The notes under the pieces were generated by a model. The model ran no database searches. It was not told where the DNA came from and saw only the letters and a program-made list of their open reading frames with translations. Of a stretch of 64,000 nt of DNA, positions 15,965 through 25,111 are shown in pieces. Position 1 is the stretch's first letter. Each line of letters opens with the position of its first letter. The position numbers were made by a program, and so were the translations under genes. This stretch comes from JABDIY01 sp041576015 (GTDB taxonomy: Bacteria; Actinomycetota; Acidimicrobiia; Acidimicrobiales; SZUA-35), in NCBI GenBank assembly GCA_041576015.1, contig JBFGLT010000001.1:1-64000 (forward strand), given 5' to 3'.

Positions 15965-17425
15965 CTAGGCCCGTCGGATGGCAGCCAGGGCGTCGCGGCC
16001 CTGGGCGACGAGGTCGGCGCGGTACACGGGGATGGCCAGGAGAACCAGACCCGGGACGAACAGCAGCGGGAGCCACGAGAGGGTCGGCAGGAAGGCGGTG
16101 AGGGACGCCGGCGCCAGCGCCACCAGCCAAGGGAGATACCGACGGTAGGTCGGCACGAAGATCTGCCGCAGCGGTCCCTCGAGAGTCAAGAAGCTGAGCG
16201 TCGACAGGACCGCCGCCAACCCCAGGCCGATCGGACCAAACACCGCCGCCAGCGGCCCGGCGGTGGTGACGGCGATGGCGACCTGGAGGAGTCGCTGGAC
16301 CGTTGCCGGATTGGGTTGGTCGGTCACCCGGAGGACATTGCCGTGGAGGTCGAAGCTCACCGAGATGAGTTGGAACAGACACAGCAGGCCGAGCACGGGA
16401 AGCGCCGGCCCCCACTCGGTCTCGGCCGTGTCGATGATCAGCGGCAACAGGATCGGAGCCGCCATCGCCACGCCGGCGATGATGACCCCGGTCGAGAGGA
16501 GGTGGAGCACCACCCCCTGGCTGTGAGCCCGGCGCAGGCGTTCCCGATCCCGCTGGACCTTGGACAAGCTGGCCAGCGCCACCTGTTCGACGGCGACACG
16601 GAGCACGGCTGTCCGGTTGGCGAGCCGCTGAGCGGCACCGACGACACCGGCTCCCGCCTGTCCGAGGACACCGCCGGCGATGAGAGCCAGCGATGAGTCG
16701 AAGGCGTGAATACTGGCGTCATACACGGCGAAGCTGTACCCGCGACGGATCTCGTTGCGCCAGCGGCGGACATCGCGCACGAGGCCCGGGCGGTATCCCG
16801 ATCGCCACATGAGCCCGCCGGTGAGCGTGGAGCTCATGGCGATCTGTCCGAGCACGGGCGCGCCGAACCCCAGGCCGAGGACGGCCAGCGGGATGGCCAC
16901 CAGGTAGAAGGCGAGGTCCGCCGACACCTCCACGACACCCCGTTCGCCGAAGCGGAGATCGCGATCCATCTTCACCCGGGGTGCCACTCCCTGCATGTCG
17001 ATGGCCAGGGCCACAGCGATCCCGGCGCCGGCGAGGAGGACGTCGTTGCCGCCGGAGCGGCCGTTGGCCAGTAGCCCGGCGGCGAGAACCAGCAGCGCAA
17101 TCCCGACTGCGCCGTTGTGGGTGGCGACCATGTCGAAGTCGGACTTGGTCGGTTCATCCTCCCGGCGGGTCAGCTGGGTGGCGATTCCGAAGTTCAGCAG
17201 CAGACCGGAGGGCACGGCGATCGAGATGGGGATGATGTAGGCGCCGTACTCGTCGCTTCCGAGGAGGCTCAGCATGGCGAAGACGCCGACGACCCGAATG
17301 ACGTTGCCGATCCCTTGGCGAACCAGAAGGTGGACGCTCCCGCGCATCACCCGGTTCTTGAATCCGGGGTCGCTGCCGGGCGAACCCGCAGACGCCGGGC
17401 CGGCCTCGGCGGCGGAGGGCATCAT
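15965..17425 (-). CDS. Wzx-like polysaccharide flippase
   Basis: A 486-residue multi-pass membrane protein of the oligosaccharide flippase (MATE/MOP-like) class, expected to move lipid-linked repeats across the membrane. It opens with NRVMRGSVHLLVRQGIGNVIRVVGVFAMLSLLGSDEYGAYI, typical of Wzx/RfbX proteins, and shows about 12-14 helices to the end. The start ATG 17425 overlaps the stop of the preceding glycosyltransferase gene as ATGA, so the two are coupled; a much longer open frame upstream is a shadow of that gene. Confidence 0.88.
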   Translation of the reverse strand: MMPSAAEAGPASAGSPGSDPGFKNRVMRGSVHLLVRQGIGNVIRVVGVFAMLSLLGSDEYGAYIIPISIAVPSGLLLNFGIATQLTRREDEPTKSDFDMVATHNGAVGIALLVLAAGLLANGRSGGNDVLLAGAGIAVALAIDMQGVAPRVKMDRDLRFGERGVVEVSADLAFYLVAIPLAVLGLGFGAPVLGQIAMSSTLTGGLMWRSGYRPGLVRDVRRWRNEIRRGYSFAVYDASIHAFDSSLALIAGGVLGQAGAGVVGAAQRLANRTAVLRVAVEQVALASLSKVQRDRERLRRAHSQGVVLHLLSTGVIIAGVAMAAPILLPLIIDTAETEWGPALPVLGLLCLFQLISVSFDLHGNVLRVTDQPNPATVQRLLQVAIAVTTAGPLAAVFGPIGLGLAAVLSTLSFLTLEGPLRQIFVPTYRRYLPWLVALAPASLTAFLPTLSWLPLLFVPGLVLLAIPVYRADLVAQGRDALAAIRRA

Positions 17426-18432
17426 CTGGCAGCGCCGGCCCGGGGCCGGCCTCGCTGTTCGATCGCCTTGGAGACGAACTGCGGGGGCCAGGTGAGGAAG
17501 GACCGAGCAGCGAACCGGGCGAAGTCGAGGCGGCGACCGTCGACCAGGGCGGCACCGGCCCGCCGGAACAGGTGCCGGCTCTTCACCTTCCTGGCGTGCG
17601 CTGTCCGGACCAACCACGGGCGAGACTCCATCGTGGCCAGCCACTCCTCGAAGGTGGGCTCCGGATCACCGTTGTCGAGTGCCCGCAGGCACGCCTCGAA
17701 GTACTCGAATCGTTCGAACTGGTGTCCGAAGTTCCTGGAGCTGTCGGAGCCGTCGTGGATGCGGAATCCGAAGCGACGGTCGGTTTGGGTGAGAGCCGGC
17801 CACTTCCGGCCGATCAGGCCGGTGAGCGCAGCGTCCATCGCCGAGCCGAATCGATCCTGGAACCCGCCCACCTCCCGCGCCGCCTCGGTGTCGAAGATCA
17901 CGGCCGGAAAGCAGTACTGGACCGGCGTCGACGATCGTCGGTAGCGCTGCCACTCCTCCAGCGTCACCGGACCGATGTCCATGCGGCCCTTCTTTACGGG
18001 ATGCTCGAAGTCACCGCCGATTCGATGACAGAACGTCCCGACCATCTTGAGATCCGGAACCGAGTTGAACAGTGCGACGGCGTCGGTGAAGCGGTCGGCG
18101 AACACCAGGTCGTCGTCGCCCATGAAGTTGACCAGTGCCGTTTCCACCTCCGAAAGGGCCCGTTGATGGGACTCGGTCACCGGGACCCGCTCGTCGATCC
18201 GGACGATCTTCACCGGGCCCGGCCAGCGTTCGACGAGATCCTCGACAGCTGGCCACGTGGCCTCCGACGCCTCGTTCAGGACCAACTGGAGGGTTGGTCC
18301 AGCCGGCGTGGTGTCGAGAAGGCTCCCGATCGCTGCCCGGAGGGCCTCGGGGCGGTCGACGGTGCAGATGTTGATCGTCAGGTCGGCAAGCGTCAGCGCA
18401 GCGTCCGGTCGGCCCGGCGGCGGGGTGTCCAT
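17422..18432 (-). CDS. GT2 family glycosyltransferase
   Basis: A 336-residue GT-A enzyme: LTINICTVDRPEALRAAIGSLLDT opens the nucleotide-binding domain, MGDDDLVFADRF is the DxD-type metal site, and VQYCFPAVIFDTEAAREVGGF is the acceptor-side motif. Specificity is unknown. ATG 18432 is taken as start; a GTG at 18459 in frame would add nine residues. It is co-transcribed with the flippase (4-nt overlap) and diverges from the GT4 gene at 18534. Confidence 0.82.
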   Translation of the reverse strand: MDTPPPGRPDAALTLADLTINICTVDRPEALRAAIGSLLDTTPAGPTLQLVLNEASEATWPAVEDLVERWPGPVKIVRIDERVPVTESHQRALSEVETALVNFMGDDDLVFADRFTDAVALFNSVPDLKMVGTFCHRIGGDFEHPVKKGRMDIGPVTLEEWQRYRRSSTPVQYCFPAVIFDTEAAREVGGFQDRFGSAMDAALTGLIGRKWPALTQTDRRFGFRIHDGSDSSRNFGHQFERFEYFEACLRALDNGDPEPTFEEWLATMESRPWLVRTAHARKVKSRHLFRRAGAALVDGRRLDFARFAARSFLTWPPQFVSKAIEQRGRPRAGAAR

Positions 18433-18495
18433 GGTGGTCCAGTCTGTCAGCGCTGCCACTGCGCCGTGTGAGGATCGTGGCTCATTACCCCCCGG

Positions 18496-18501
18496 TATCG
18501 T
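18496..18501 (+). promoter_or_regulatory. putative -10 box (TATCGT) for the GT4-WecG pair
   Basis: TATCGT lies 32 nt before ATG 18534, leaving a short leader with the ribosome binding site AACGAGGAA at 18522-18530. No clear -35 is visible. Confidence 0.4.
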
Positions 18502-18533
18502 CCGATCGGACTACCCAGAGAAACGAGGAACCG

Positions 18534-19703
18534 ATGGCCACCATCCTTTGGCTGTCCGGGGAGTACCTGCTCCCTGCCGACAGCGGACTGTATCGCTACA
18601 GCTTGGACATGATGAACGCTCTACGCACCTACGGACACGAGATCAACGCCATCGGTCGCGCCAGAACGCCCGAGGGGGAGGACCGATCGGCCCCAGGGTG
18701 GGTCATCCTCCCGCACCGCAGCCTCCCGATGTGGCGACGGATGGCTGGAAAGGCGCCGGTCAAGGTCGTCGACGTCTGGGATCGGACCTACGCGGCGGCG
18801 GTCGAACGGGCCATCGAGGAACACGCGCCCGACGTTGTTCTCTTCGACCATCTGCGGGCGGCGGCTGCGCTCGACGTCATCGGGGGGAGGATCCCGACGG
18901 TGTACGTCTCCCAGAACGACGAATCGATGGTCAAACGGCGGATGGTCCCTGCCGCCCGTGGGATCAGGAAACTGGCGCTCTGGATCGATCTCAAGAAGAT
19001 GGAACGGTTCGAGACGCGACTTCTGCGCCAGTGCGACGGGATCAGCGCCATCTCCTCGGCCGACGTGAAGTCGTTCGCCTCCAGGGTGCCCCACCAGCAG
19101 ATCGTCCATACGCTGCCGACCTACCGGGGCACCAGGGTGCGGACCCGTACGATCACCGCCGACACCCCGCGGAGGGTGGCGATGATCAGCACCCTCTACT
19201 GGGGGGCCAAGATCGACAACATGATGATGGCCCTCCGGGGTCTCGAGCCCTCGATCTCGGCGGGGACCGAGGTCGTGGTCTTCACCGGCGGATACCAACC
19301 CCCGGCCGCCGTCGCCCGGGACTACCCCACCGTTCGCTTCGAGGGGTTCGTCGAGGACTTCGACGCCGCCCTCGCCGAGTGCCGGCTCGGGGTCGTGTAC
19401 GAGCCGGTCGGAGGTGGCTTCAAGATGAAGACCCTCGACTTCATCTTCCACCGCGTTCCCCTCGTGATGGGCCGCGCGTCGGCGGCCGAACTCCCCCTGC
19501 AGGCGGGGGAGAGCGTGGAACTGGTGAACAGCGCTGACGAGCTGGCACCGGTCGTCGACAGCCTGCTCGACGATTTCGATCGACTCAATTCGCTCCAGGA
19601 AGCCGCATTCGCGACCTGCGCCGGCCTCTTCACGTCTGATGCAGTACGTCCCCTGTCCGACCTGGTCGATCAGCTCACTTCGACCCACTCGATCCCCAAT
19701 TAG
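18534..19703 (+). CDS. GT4-like glycosyltransferase
   Basis: A 389-residue GT-B protein. The N-terminal half starts ILWLSGEYLLPADSGLYRYS and has VLFDHL; the C-terminal half has VAMISTLYWGAKIDNMMMAL, VVFTGGYQP and the late GVVYEPVGGGFKMKTLDFIFHRVPLVMG region, in which the donor-binding Glu and following Gly/Lys fit GT4 enzymes. ATG 18534 has a good ribosome binding site; an upstream met at 18468 lies in the divergent promoter region. The WecG-family gene follows 11 nt later. Confidence 0.78.
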   Translation: MATILWLSGEYLLPADSGLYRYSLDMMNALRTYGHEINAIGRARTPEGEDRSAPGWVILPHRSLPMWRRMAGKAPVKVVDVWDRTYAAAVERAIEEHAPDVVLFDHLRAAAALDVIGGRIPTVYVSQNDESMVKRRMVPAARGIRKLALWIDLKKMERFETRLLRQCDGISAISSADVKSFASRVPHQQIVHTLPTYRGTRVRTRTITADTPRRVAMISTLYWGAKIDNMMMALRGLEPSISAGTEVVVFTGGYQPPAAVARDYPTVRFEGFVEDFDAALAECRLGVVYEPVGGGFKMKTLDFIFHRVPLVMGRASAAELPLQAGESVELVNSADELAPVVDSLLDDFDRLNSLQEAAFATCAGLFTSDAVRPLSDLVDQLTSTHSIPN

Positions 19704-19714
19704 GTTGTGCGCGA

Positions 19715-20542
19715 ATGACCCTCGACCCCACTCAACGCGTCGACGTCCTCGGAGTCCATGTCAGTACCCTGGACTTGCCCACCACCGTCGAGGAAATCGC
19801 CCGCTGGATACGCGACGGCGAGCGTCAGTACGTGTGCGTTCGAGACGCCCACGGGGTCATGCTGGCACAAAAGGACGAAGCGTTCCGGCAGATCCAGAAT
19901 CGGTCCGGCCTCACGACCCCCGACGGCATGCCGATGGTCTGGTCCGGCCGGTGGGCTGGGGTCAAGGAGATGCGCCGGGTCTACGGTCCGGACCTGATCC
20001 AGGCGGTGAGCGAACGAGCCGGTCGGGAGGGATGGCGGTTCTTCTACTACGGCGGCACCAATGGCGTCGCCGAGGACCTTGCCGCCGAGATCGAGCGGCG
20101 GGCCCCCGGGGTGGTGAACGTCGGAACCTACACTCCGCCGTTTCGGCCACTGACCCTCGAAGAGCGGTCCGACATCGTCGAGATGATCAACCGAGCCGAG
20201 GCCGACATCGTGTGGGTGGGTCTGTCGAGCCCCAAGCAGGAGTACTGGATGCACGACGTCCGTCCTGAGCTGAACGCCGCCGTCCTCATCGGGATCGGTG
20301 CCGCGTTCGACATGCTCACCGGACGGGTTCGTCAGGCACCCCGCCTGATCCAACGGTCCGGTTTCGAATGGTTGTTCCGGCTCCTCATGGAACCACGACG
20401 GCTCTGGCGACGGTATGTCCTGAACCTCCCGAGGTTCGCCATGAAGCTGCTGTTCCGCCGACCGCGACTGGTCGACGAGCGTCGTTGTCCCGCCGGCGGC
20501 CGGCCAACGCCGGACGAGCCGGTTCCCCCACCGGCGCAGTGA
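19715..20542 (+). CDS. WecG/TagA/CpsF family glycosyltransferase (GT26)
   Basis: Enzymes of this family add an N-acetylmannosaminuronate, N-acetylmannosamine or glucosyl residue to a lipid-linked sugar at the inner membrane face, usually as the second step of repeat assembly. The 275-residue protein has TPDGMPMVW, YYGGTNGVAEDLA and VGLSSPKQEYWMHD, the family's donor-site signatures, and a C-terminal amphipathic basic tail (RRLWRRYVLNLPRFAMKLL) that likely docks on the membrane. It follows the GT4 gene closely and ends before a convergent hairpin. Confidence 0.9.
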   Translation: MTLDPTQRVDVLGVHVSTLDLPTTVEEIARWIRDGERQYVCVRDAHGVMLAQKDEAFRQIQNRSGLTTPDGMPMVWSGRWAGVKEMRRVYGPDLIQAVSERAGREGWRFFYYGGTNGVAEDLAAEIERRAPGVVNVGTYTPPFRPLTLEERSDIVEMINRAEADIVWVGLSSPKQEYWMHDVRPELNAAVLIGIGAAFDMLTGRVRQAPRLIQRSGFEWLFRLLMEPRRLWRRYVLNLPRFAMKLLFRRPRLVDERRCPAGGRPTPDEPVPPPAQ

Positions 20543-20562
20543 CCGGGCCGGCCACGGCCCGG
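20543..20562. terminator. GC-rich hairpin after the WecG-family gene
   Basis: CCGGGCC at 20543-20549 pairs with GGCCCGG at 20556-20562 with a 6-nt loop, directly after the stop codon. It lies between convergent genes and lacks a U tract, so it is a possible bidirectional terminator. Confidence 0.4.
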
Positions 20563-20578
20563 CCGTTCCCCCAGGCAA

Positions 20579-21109
20579 TCAGCCAAACGGTGGCCAGCCG
20601 GCATCCTTCTCGCTGAGGACCACGCCCGTCGAGATCGGCCAATCGATGGCGAAAAACGGATCGTCCCAGCGGAGACCTTTCTCGGCGCCGGGCGTGTACG
20701 GCGTGTTCGTGAGGTAGATCACCTCGCTGTCGGGAAGGAGGCTCTGGTAGGCGTGGGCACAGCCTTCGGGGATCACGAGGGCCAAGCGGTTCTGCGGGGT
20801 CAACTCGACGCCGACCCACGCACCGAAGGTGGGCGAGTCCCTGCGTACATCGGCGCAGACGTCGAAGATGGCACCGTTGATGCACCGCATGAACTTGGCC
20901 TCGGCATCGGGTGCCTCCTGCCAGTGCAACCCACGGATCATGCCGGCGTCGACGCAGTAGCTCGTGTTGATCTGCGCGACGCTGCTCGCTGCGCCGATGG
21001 CGGCGAGTTCGTCGACGCACCACTGACGGGCGAAGAACCCCCGCTCGTCGCCGATCGGCTGAAGCGAGGCGACGAAGCAGCCATCGACGCTCGTCGGTTC
21101 GAACTGCAC
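20579..21109 (-). CDS. dTDP-4-dehydrorhamnose 3,5-epimerase-like protein (RmlC family)
   Basis: A 176-residue cupin of the RmlC type that epimerises 4-keto nucleotide sugars. It has DERGFFAR near residue 22, the active-site strand GMIRGLHWQ and PEGCAHAYQSL; the His of GLHW and the Asp of FDVCADVRR fit the catalytic dyad. Because the neighbour makes CDP-glucose, the true substrate may be a CDP-4-keto sugar rather than dTDP. GTG 21109 begins 3 nt after the stop of the upstream epimerase gene. Confidence 0.82.
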   Translation of the reverse strand: MQFEPTSVDGCFVASLQPIGDERGFFARQWCVDELAAIGAASSVAQINTSYCVDAGMIRGLHWQEAPDAEAKFMRCINGAIFDVCADVRRDSPTFGAWVGVELTPQNRLALVIPEGCAHAYQSLLPDSEVIYLTNTPYTPGAEKGLRWDDPFFAIDWPISTGVVLSEKDAGWPPFG

Positions 21110-21112
21110 GGC

Positions 21113-22144
21113 TCAGGTCCAGTAGAACCGGTCGGTCACCTGCGCGGTGTCGAGCAGGTGCTGCATCTGCTTGATGCGACGGTGACCACGATGCCCCTGC
21201 AGGCTTTCGTCGAAGGCGATGCGGTCGAACATCGCCACCATCTCGTGCACACCGGAACGTACATCGTGATCACATGAGAAGCCTGGCAACTTGCTGGTGA
21301 TCTTGGTGAAGTTCACCTTGTAGTTCCGGTTGTCGCCGCCCTTTTCGCCGATGACGACCTCACACCCGGGAACCTCGTCGCCGATGATCTCGCAGATGTC
21401 GCGGATCTGGTAGTTCCCGCGGTCGTCCCCCACGTTGAAGATCTCATCATGCACTACGTCCTGCGGTGCCTCGAGGGCGCACCGCATGGCCTTGCCGATG
21501 TCGGCCACGTGGACGAACGGACGCCACGGTGTGCCGTCGGACTCGAGCACCAGTTTCCTCGTGAGGTAGGCCTGGGCCGTCAGGTCGTTGATGGCCAGGT
21601 CGAAGCGCATCCGGGGGCTGAGCCCGAAGGCCGTGCCGTTGCGCAGGTAGACCGGCGAGAAGCGGTCGTCGGCCATGGCGGCCAGGTCCTGCTCGCACAG
21701 CAGTTTGCATTTGGCGTAGGCGGTCAACGGACCGGTCTCGGATTCCTCGGTTGCGAAGATGTCCTCGTTGTCGCCGGACGCGCCGTACACGCTGCACGAA
21801 CTGCTGTACACGAACCGCCGGACCCCCGCCGCCTTGGCCAGCTCAGCCAGCCGAACGGTGGCAGCGTGGTTGATCTCGTAGGTGAGGTCGGGGTTCAGGT
21901 TGCCGAGGGGGTCGTTCGACAGGTCGGCCAGATGCACGACCGCATCGAATCCGGCGAGGTGCTCGGGTGCAAGACTGCGAGTGTCCGCACGCGTCCATGC
22001 CGCGGACCGCTCGACACCGTCGTAGAGCCAGCCGACCCGATGGAACCCGGTGTCGTAGCTGACGACCTCGTGGCCGCTGCGAATGAGGCGTTCACCGAGG
22101 AGTACACCGATGTACCCCTCGCCGCCGGTCAGGAGGATCTTCAT
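21113..22144 (-). CDS. NAD-dependent nucleotide-sugar epimerase/dehydratase (extended SDR)
   Basis: A 343-residue extended short-chain dehydrogenase with the NAD motif TGGEGYIG at residues 7-14, VVHLADLSNDP, the catalytic Ser in YSSSCSVYG and YAKCK (Tyr-x3-Lys). It most resembles reductases and epimerases acting on 4-keto hexoses. In this operon it could finish a deoxysugar begun by the cytidylyltransferase. The ATG overlaps the rfbF stop as ATGA on the coding strand (22144-22141). Exact chemistry is not readable. Confidence 0.85.
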   Translation of the reverse strand: MKILLTGGEGYIGVLLGERLIRSGHEVVSYDTGFHRVGWLYDGVERSAAWTRADTRSLAPEHLAGFDAVVHLADLSNDPLGNLNPDLTYEINHAATVRLAELAKAAGVRRFVYSSSCSVYGASGDNEDIFATEESETGPLTAYAKCKLLCEQDLAAMADDRFSPVYLRNGTAFGLSPRMRFDLAINDLTAQAYLTRKLVLESDGTPWRPFVHVADIGKAMRCALEAPQDVVHDEIFNVGDDRGNYQIRDICEIIGDEVPGCEVVIGEKGGDNRNYKVNFTKITSKLPGFSCDHDVRSGVHEMVAMFDRIAFDESLQGHRGHRRIKQMQHLLDTAQVTDRFYWT

Positions 22145-22917
22145 GCGCTACTCCAGTTGTTCCACGGGGCGTTCCCCCCGTCCCACAGCGACTCCAACAG
22201 CTCCTTGTCGCGGAGGGTGTCCATGCACTGCCAAAAGGTTTCGTGGCGGTAGGCCATGAGCTGACCGTCCTTGGCCAGGTTCGCCAGCGGCTCTTTCGAG
22301 AAGTCGGTCCGGTCCGATTCGATGTAGTCGAGGACCTCGGGTTCGAGCACGAAGAATCCGCCGTTGATCCACCCCTCGCCGGTCTGTGGCTTCTCGGTGA
22401 AGCTGGCGATGGCGTCGCCGTCGAGCTCGAGGGCGCCGAACCGGGCCGGCGGTCGCACGGCGGTCAAGGTGGCCAGCTTGCCGTGATCGCGGTGGAACTC
22501 GACCAGGCGGGTGATATCGACATCGCAGACCCCGTCCCCGTAGGTCGCCATGAAGGTGCCGTTGTAGTGGGGCGCCAGACGCCGGATCCGCCCGCCGGTA
22601 TGGGTGTGCAGTCCGGTGTCGATCAGACCGACCCTCCACCGCTCGTCGGGATCCTGGGTGTGGCGGATGATCTTGTTGGCCCCCAAATTGACGGTGAGGT
22701 CGCTGGCCAGGGTGGCGTACTCGGCGAAGTACTGCTTGATCATCTCTCCCTTGTATCCCAGGGCGATGAGGAAGTCGTCGAAACCATGAGCGGCGTAATG
22801 CTTCATGATGTGCCAGATGATCGGGCGACCGCCGATCGACACGAGCGGCTTGGGCTTGCTGACCGTTTCTTCGCTGAGCCGGCTGCCGAGTCCGCCGGCG
22901 AGGATCACTACTTTCAT
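22141..22917 (-). CDS. rfbF: glucose-1-phosphate cytidylyltransferase
   Basis: RfbF joins CTP and glucose-1-phosphate to CDP-glucose, the entry to CDP-3,6-dideoxyhexoses and related sugars. The 258-residue length equals the family. Motifs are ILAGGLGSRLSEET and KPKPLV (nucleotide site), WHIMKHYAAHGF, FMATYGDGVCDVD and INGGFFVLEPEV. The usual partner RfbG (CDP-glucose 4,6-dehydratase) is not adjacent. It heads a three-gene operon with the SDR and RmlC-like genes. A uridylyl or thymidylyl enzyme is unlikely because the ETVSKPKP pattern is RfbF-type. Confidence 0.92.
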   Translation of the reverse strand: MKVVILAGGLGSRLSEETVSKPKPLVSIGGRPIIWHIMKHYAAHGFDDFLIALGYKGEMIKQYFAEYATLASDLTVNLGANKIIRHTQDPDERWRVGLIDTGLHTHTGGRIRRLAPHYNGTFMATYGDGVCDVDITRLVEFHRDHGKLATLTAVRPPARFGALELDGDAIASFTEKPQTGEGWINGGFFVLEPEVLDYIESDRTDFSKEPLANLAKDGQLMAYRHETFWQCMDTLRDKELLESLWDGGNAPWNNWSSA

Positions 22918-22959
22918 CGGAGGGTGCTCCCGTGAGTAGAGGACGGGGACGGGTTGCGC

Positions 22960-23916
22960 CTAGGCCGCAACGCCACGGGCGTCGCCGTAGTGCTCTTCGA
23001 ACCATCGGTAGGTTTCGGTGAGCCCTTGACGGAGGTCGATGCTGTGCTTCCAGCCGAGATCGTGCAGTTTGGCCACGTCGAGCACCTTGCGCGGTGTGCC
23101 GTCGGGTTTGGAGGAGTCCCAGGTCAGTTGGGCCTCCGGGTAGACGATCTCCCGGATCATCTCGGCGAGGGCGCGAATGCTGAGATCCTCGCCGGTCCCG
23201 ACGTTGACGTGCTGTTCCCCGTCGTAGTTGGCCAGCAGGAAAATGCATGCGTCGGCCAGGTCGTCCACGTGGAGGAACTCCCGCATCGCCGATCCGGTCC
23301 CCCAGATCTCGACATTGGATCGACCGTCGATCTTGGCCTCGTGGAACTTGCGGATGAGGGCCGGAATGACGTGGGAGCCCTCGAGATCGAAGTTGTCGTT
23401 CGGACCGTAGAGATTGGTGGGCATCGCCGAGACGAAGTTGTCGCCGTACTGGCGCTTGTAGGTCTCGCACATCTTGATGCCGGCGATCTTGGCCAGGGCG
23501 TAGCCCTCGTTGGTTGGTTCCAATGCGCCGGTCAGCAGCTGATCTTCGTCAATGGGCTGGTGCGCGTGGCGTGGGTAGATGCAGCTGGAACCGAGGTAGA
23601 GGAGCTTCTCCACACCGACCTGGTGGGCAGCATGGACGACCGTGCCATGGATCATCAGATTGTCGTAGAGGAACTCGGCCGGATAGCTGTTGTTGGCGTG
23701 GATGCCACCGACCTTCCCGGCCGCCAGAATGACCTGTTCAGGACGGTGTTCGGCCATCCATTCGTTCACATCATGCTGGTTGCGGAGATCGAGTTCTGAA
23801 CGAGGTGCCGTGACGAGGTTGAGGAAGCCGCCGAGTTCGAGACGCCGGAGCAGCGCCGATCCCACCAATCCGCCATGGCCAGCCACGTAGATCTTGGAGT
23901 CTTGTATTAGGCCCAT
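22960..23916 (-). CDS. fcl: GDP-L-fucose synthase-like epimerase/reductase
   Basis: Fcl converts GDP-4-keto-6-deoxymannose to GDP-L-fucose by epimerisation and NADPH reduction. The 318-residue protein has IYVAGHGGLVGSAL, a catalytic SSCIYPRHAHQPIDE segment with YALAKIAG (Tyr-x3-Lys), and NLYGPNDNFDLEGSHVIPALIRK. This matches WcaG/Fcl closely. GDP-mannose 4,6-dehydratase, the preceding enzyme, is not in the window. ATG 23916 has TACGGT 8 nt upstream, a near-leaderless promoter. It sits 42 nt upstream of rfbF on the same strand. Confidence 0.9.
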   Translation of the reverse strand: MGLIQDSKIYVAGHGGLVGSALLRRLELGGFLNLVTAPRSELDLRNQHDVNEWMAEHRPEQVILAAGKVGGIHANNSYPAEFLYDNLMIHGTVVHAAHQVGVEKLLYLGSSCIYPRHAHQPIDEDQLLTGALEPTNEGYALAKIAGIKMCETYKRQYGDNFVSAMPTNLYGPNDNFDLEGSHVIPALIRKFHEAKIDGRSNVEIWGTGSAMREFLHVDDLADACIFLLANYDGEQHVNVGTGEDLSIRALAEMIREIVYPEAQLTWDSSKPDGTPRKVLDVAKLHDLGWKHSIDLRQGLTETYRWFEEHYGDARGVAA

Positions 23917-24066
23917 AGGGCAAAACCGTAGCGGCACCGCCGCCTAGGCTCGTGTGTCAAAGGAAGCACCGAGCCGGGCAAAGGTTCCCGTGGCGGCTTC
24001 CGTCGCATCGACCGACGACCGAGTCGCTGTGTTCAACGATCGATCTCCCAGTCCGACGAGGTATCC

Positions 24067-25053
24067 ATGGACGACTCCCCTGCTCCAACCACGCTGATCA
24101 CCGGAGCGACCGGATTCCTCGGCCGTCATCTCGTCGCCGCGCTGGCCGGTGGCTTGGACGGCCTCGGGCCGGTCGGGACCACCCGGCCTCGCCGGATCCA
24201 TGCCGTCACCACCCAGGCAGACCCCGTGTTCGAGGGTGTGGACCAGGACGCGATCGTCACTCACCGGACCGACCTGACCGACGGGAGCGCAGTCGACGAG
24301 CTCGTCGAGGAGGTTCGTCCCGACGAGCTCTTCCATTTGGCCTGGTCGAACGCTCCTTCAGCTGACCGATACAGCGATCCGGCCAACCACGACTGGGTGG
24401 CGGTCACCGAACATCTGGTCGAAGCCTTTGCCCGGGCTGGCGGACGTCGCGCCATCGTCGCCGGCAGCTGTATCGAATACGGCCCCGAGGGCGGCGTACT
24501 GTCCGAGGACCGACCGGCTGACCCCGACTCGGTCTACGGGCGCTGCAAGCTCGACGCCGGGCAACGAGCGCTGGCGATCGGCGACGAGTACGAAGGTCTC
24601 GGCGTCACGGTGGCCCGCATCTTCTTCGTGCTCGGCCGCTACGAGGAGCCGAACCGGCTGGTACCGCACATCATCACCCAGCTCCTGGCCGGCGAGACGG
24701 CCGAGCTGTCGTCAGGCACACAGCGGCGTGACTACCTCCACGCATGGGACGTCGCGCTCGGACTGATCGCCCTCGCCGAAAGCTCCCTCACCGGGTATGT
24801 GAACATCGGTCGTGGCCAGGCCGTTTCGGTCAAGGAACTGGCCCAGCTGGTCGGGGAGGCTGTGGGGCGGCCCGATCTCCTTTGGTTCGGCGCCCGTTCG
24901 GGCGGGCCCGACACTGCCGGGGAGATCACCGCCGACATCTCCAGAATCACCGAGAACACATCCTGGCGGCCACAGCTTGATCTCCCGGCAGCAGCCGCCG
25001 ATGTGGTCAAGTGGTGGTCTTCGCAGCTGGGCACATCGGCCGGTGTCCGCTGA
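24067..25053 (+). CDS. NAD-dependent nucleotide-sugar reductase/epimerase (extended SDR)
   Basis: A 328-residue extended SDR with TGATGFLGRHLVAAL at residues 12-26, ELFHLAW, a catalytic region AGSCIEYGPEGG and YGRCKLDAG (Tyr-x3-Lys), and RRDYLHAWDVALGL. It resembles CDP-abequose or CDP-paratose synthases and other 4-keto reductases, which would fit the RfbF product. It leads a three-gene plus-strand operon with the flavoprotein and SRPBCC genes. A GAGG ribosome binding site precedes ATG 24067. Confidence 0.8.
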   Translation: MDDSPAPTTLITGATGFLGRHLVAALAGGLDGLGPVGTTRPRRIHAVTTQADPVFEGVDQDAIVTHRTDLTDGSAVDELVEEVRPDELFHLAWSNAPSADRYSDPANHDWVAVTEHLVEAFARAGGRRAIVAGSCIEYGPEGGVLSEDRPADPDSVYGRCKLDAGQRALAIGDEYEGLGVTVARIFFVLGRYEEPNRLVPHIITQLLAGETAELSSGTQRRDYLHAWDVALGLIALAESSLTGYVNIGRGQAVSVKELAQLVGEAVGRPDLLWFGARSGGPDTAGEITADISRITENTSWRPQLDLPAAAADVVKWWSSQLGTSAGVR

Positions 25054-25111
25054 CCCCGGCACCGGCGAGACTCCAGCCAGAACAGAGCATCCGACACCAC
25101 GAAAGATCGAC

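Noticed and set aside
24812..25111. Upstream extension of the flavoprotein frame
   Set aside because: It overlaps the SDR gene in another frame; the dinucleotide fold starts right after ATG 25112.
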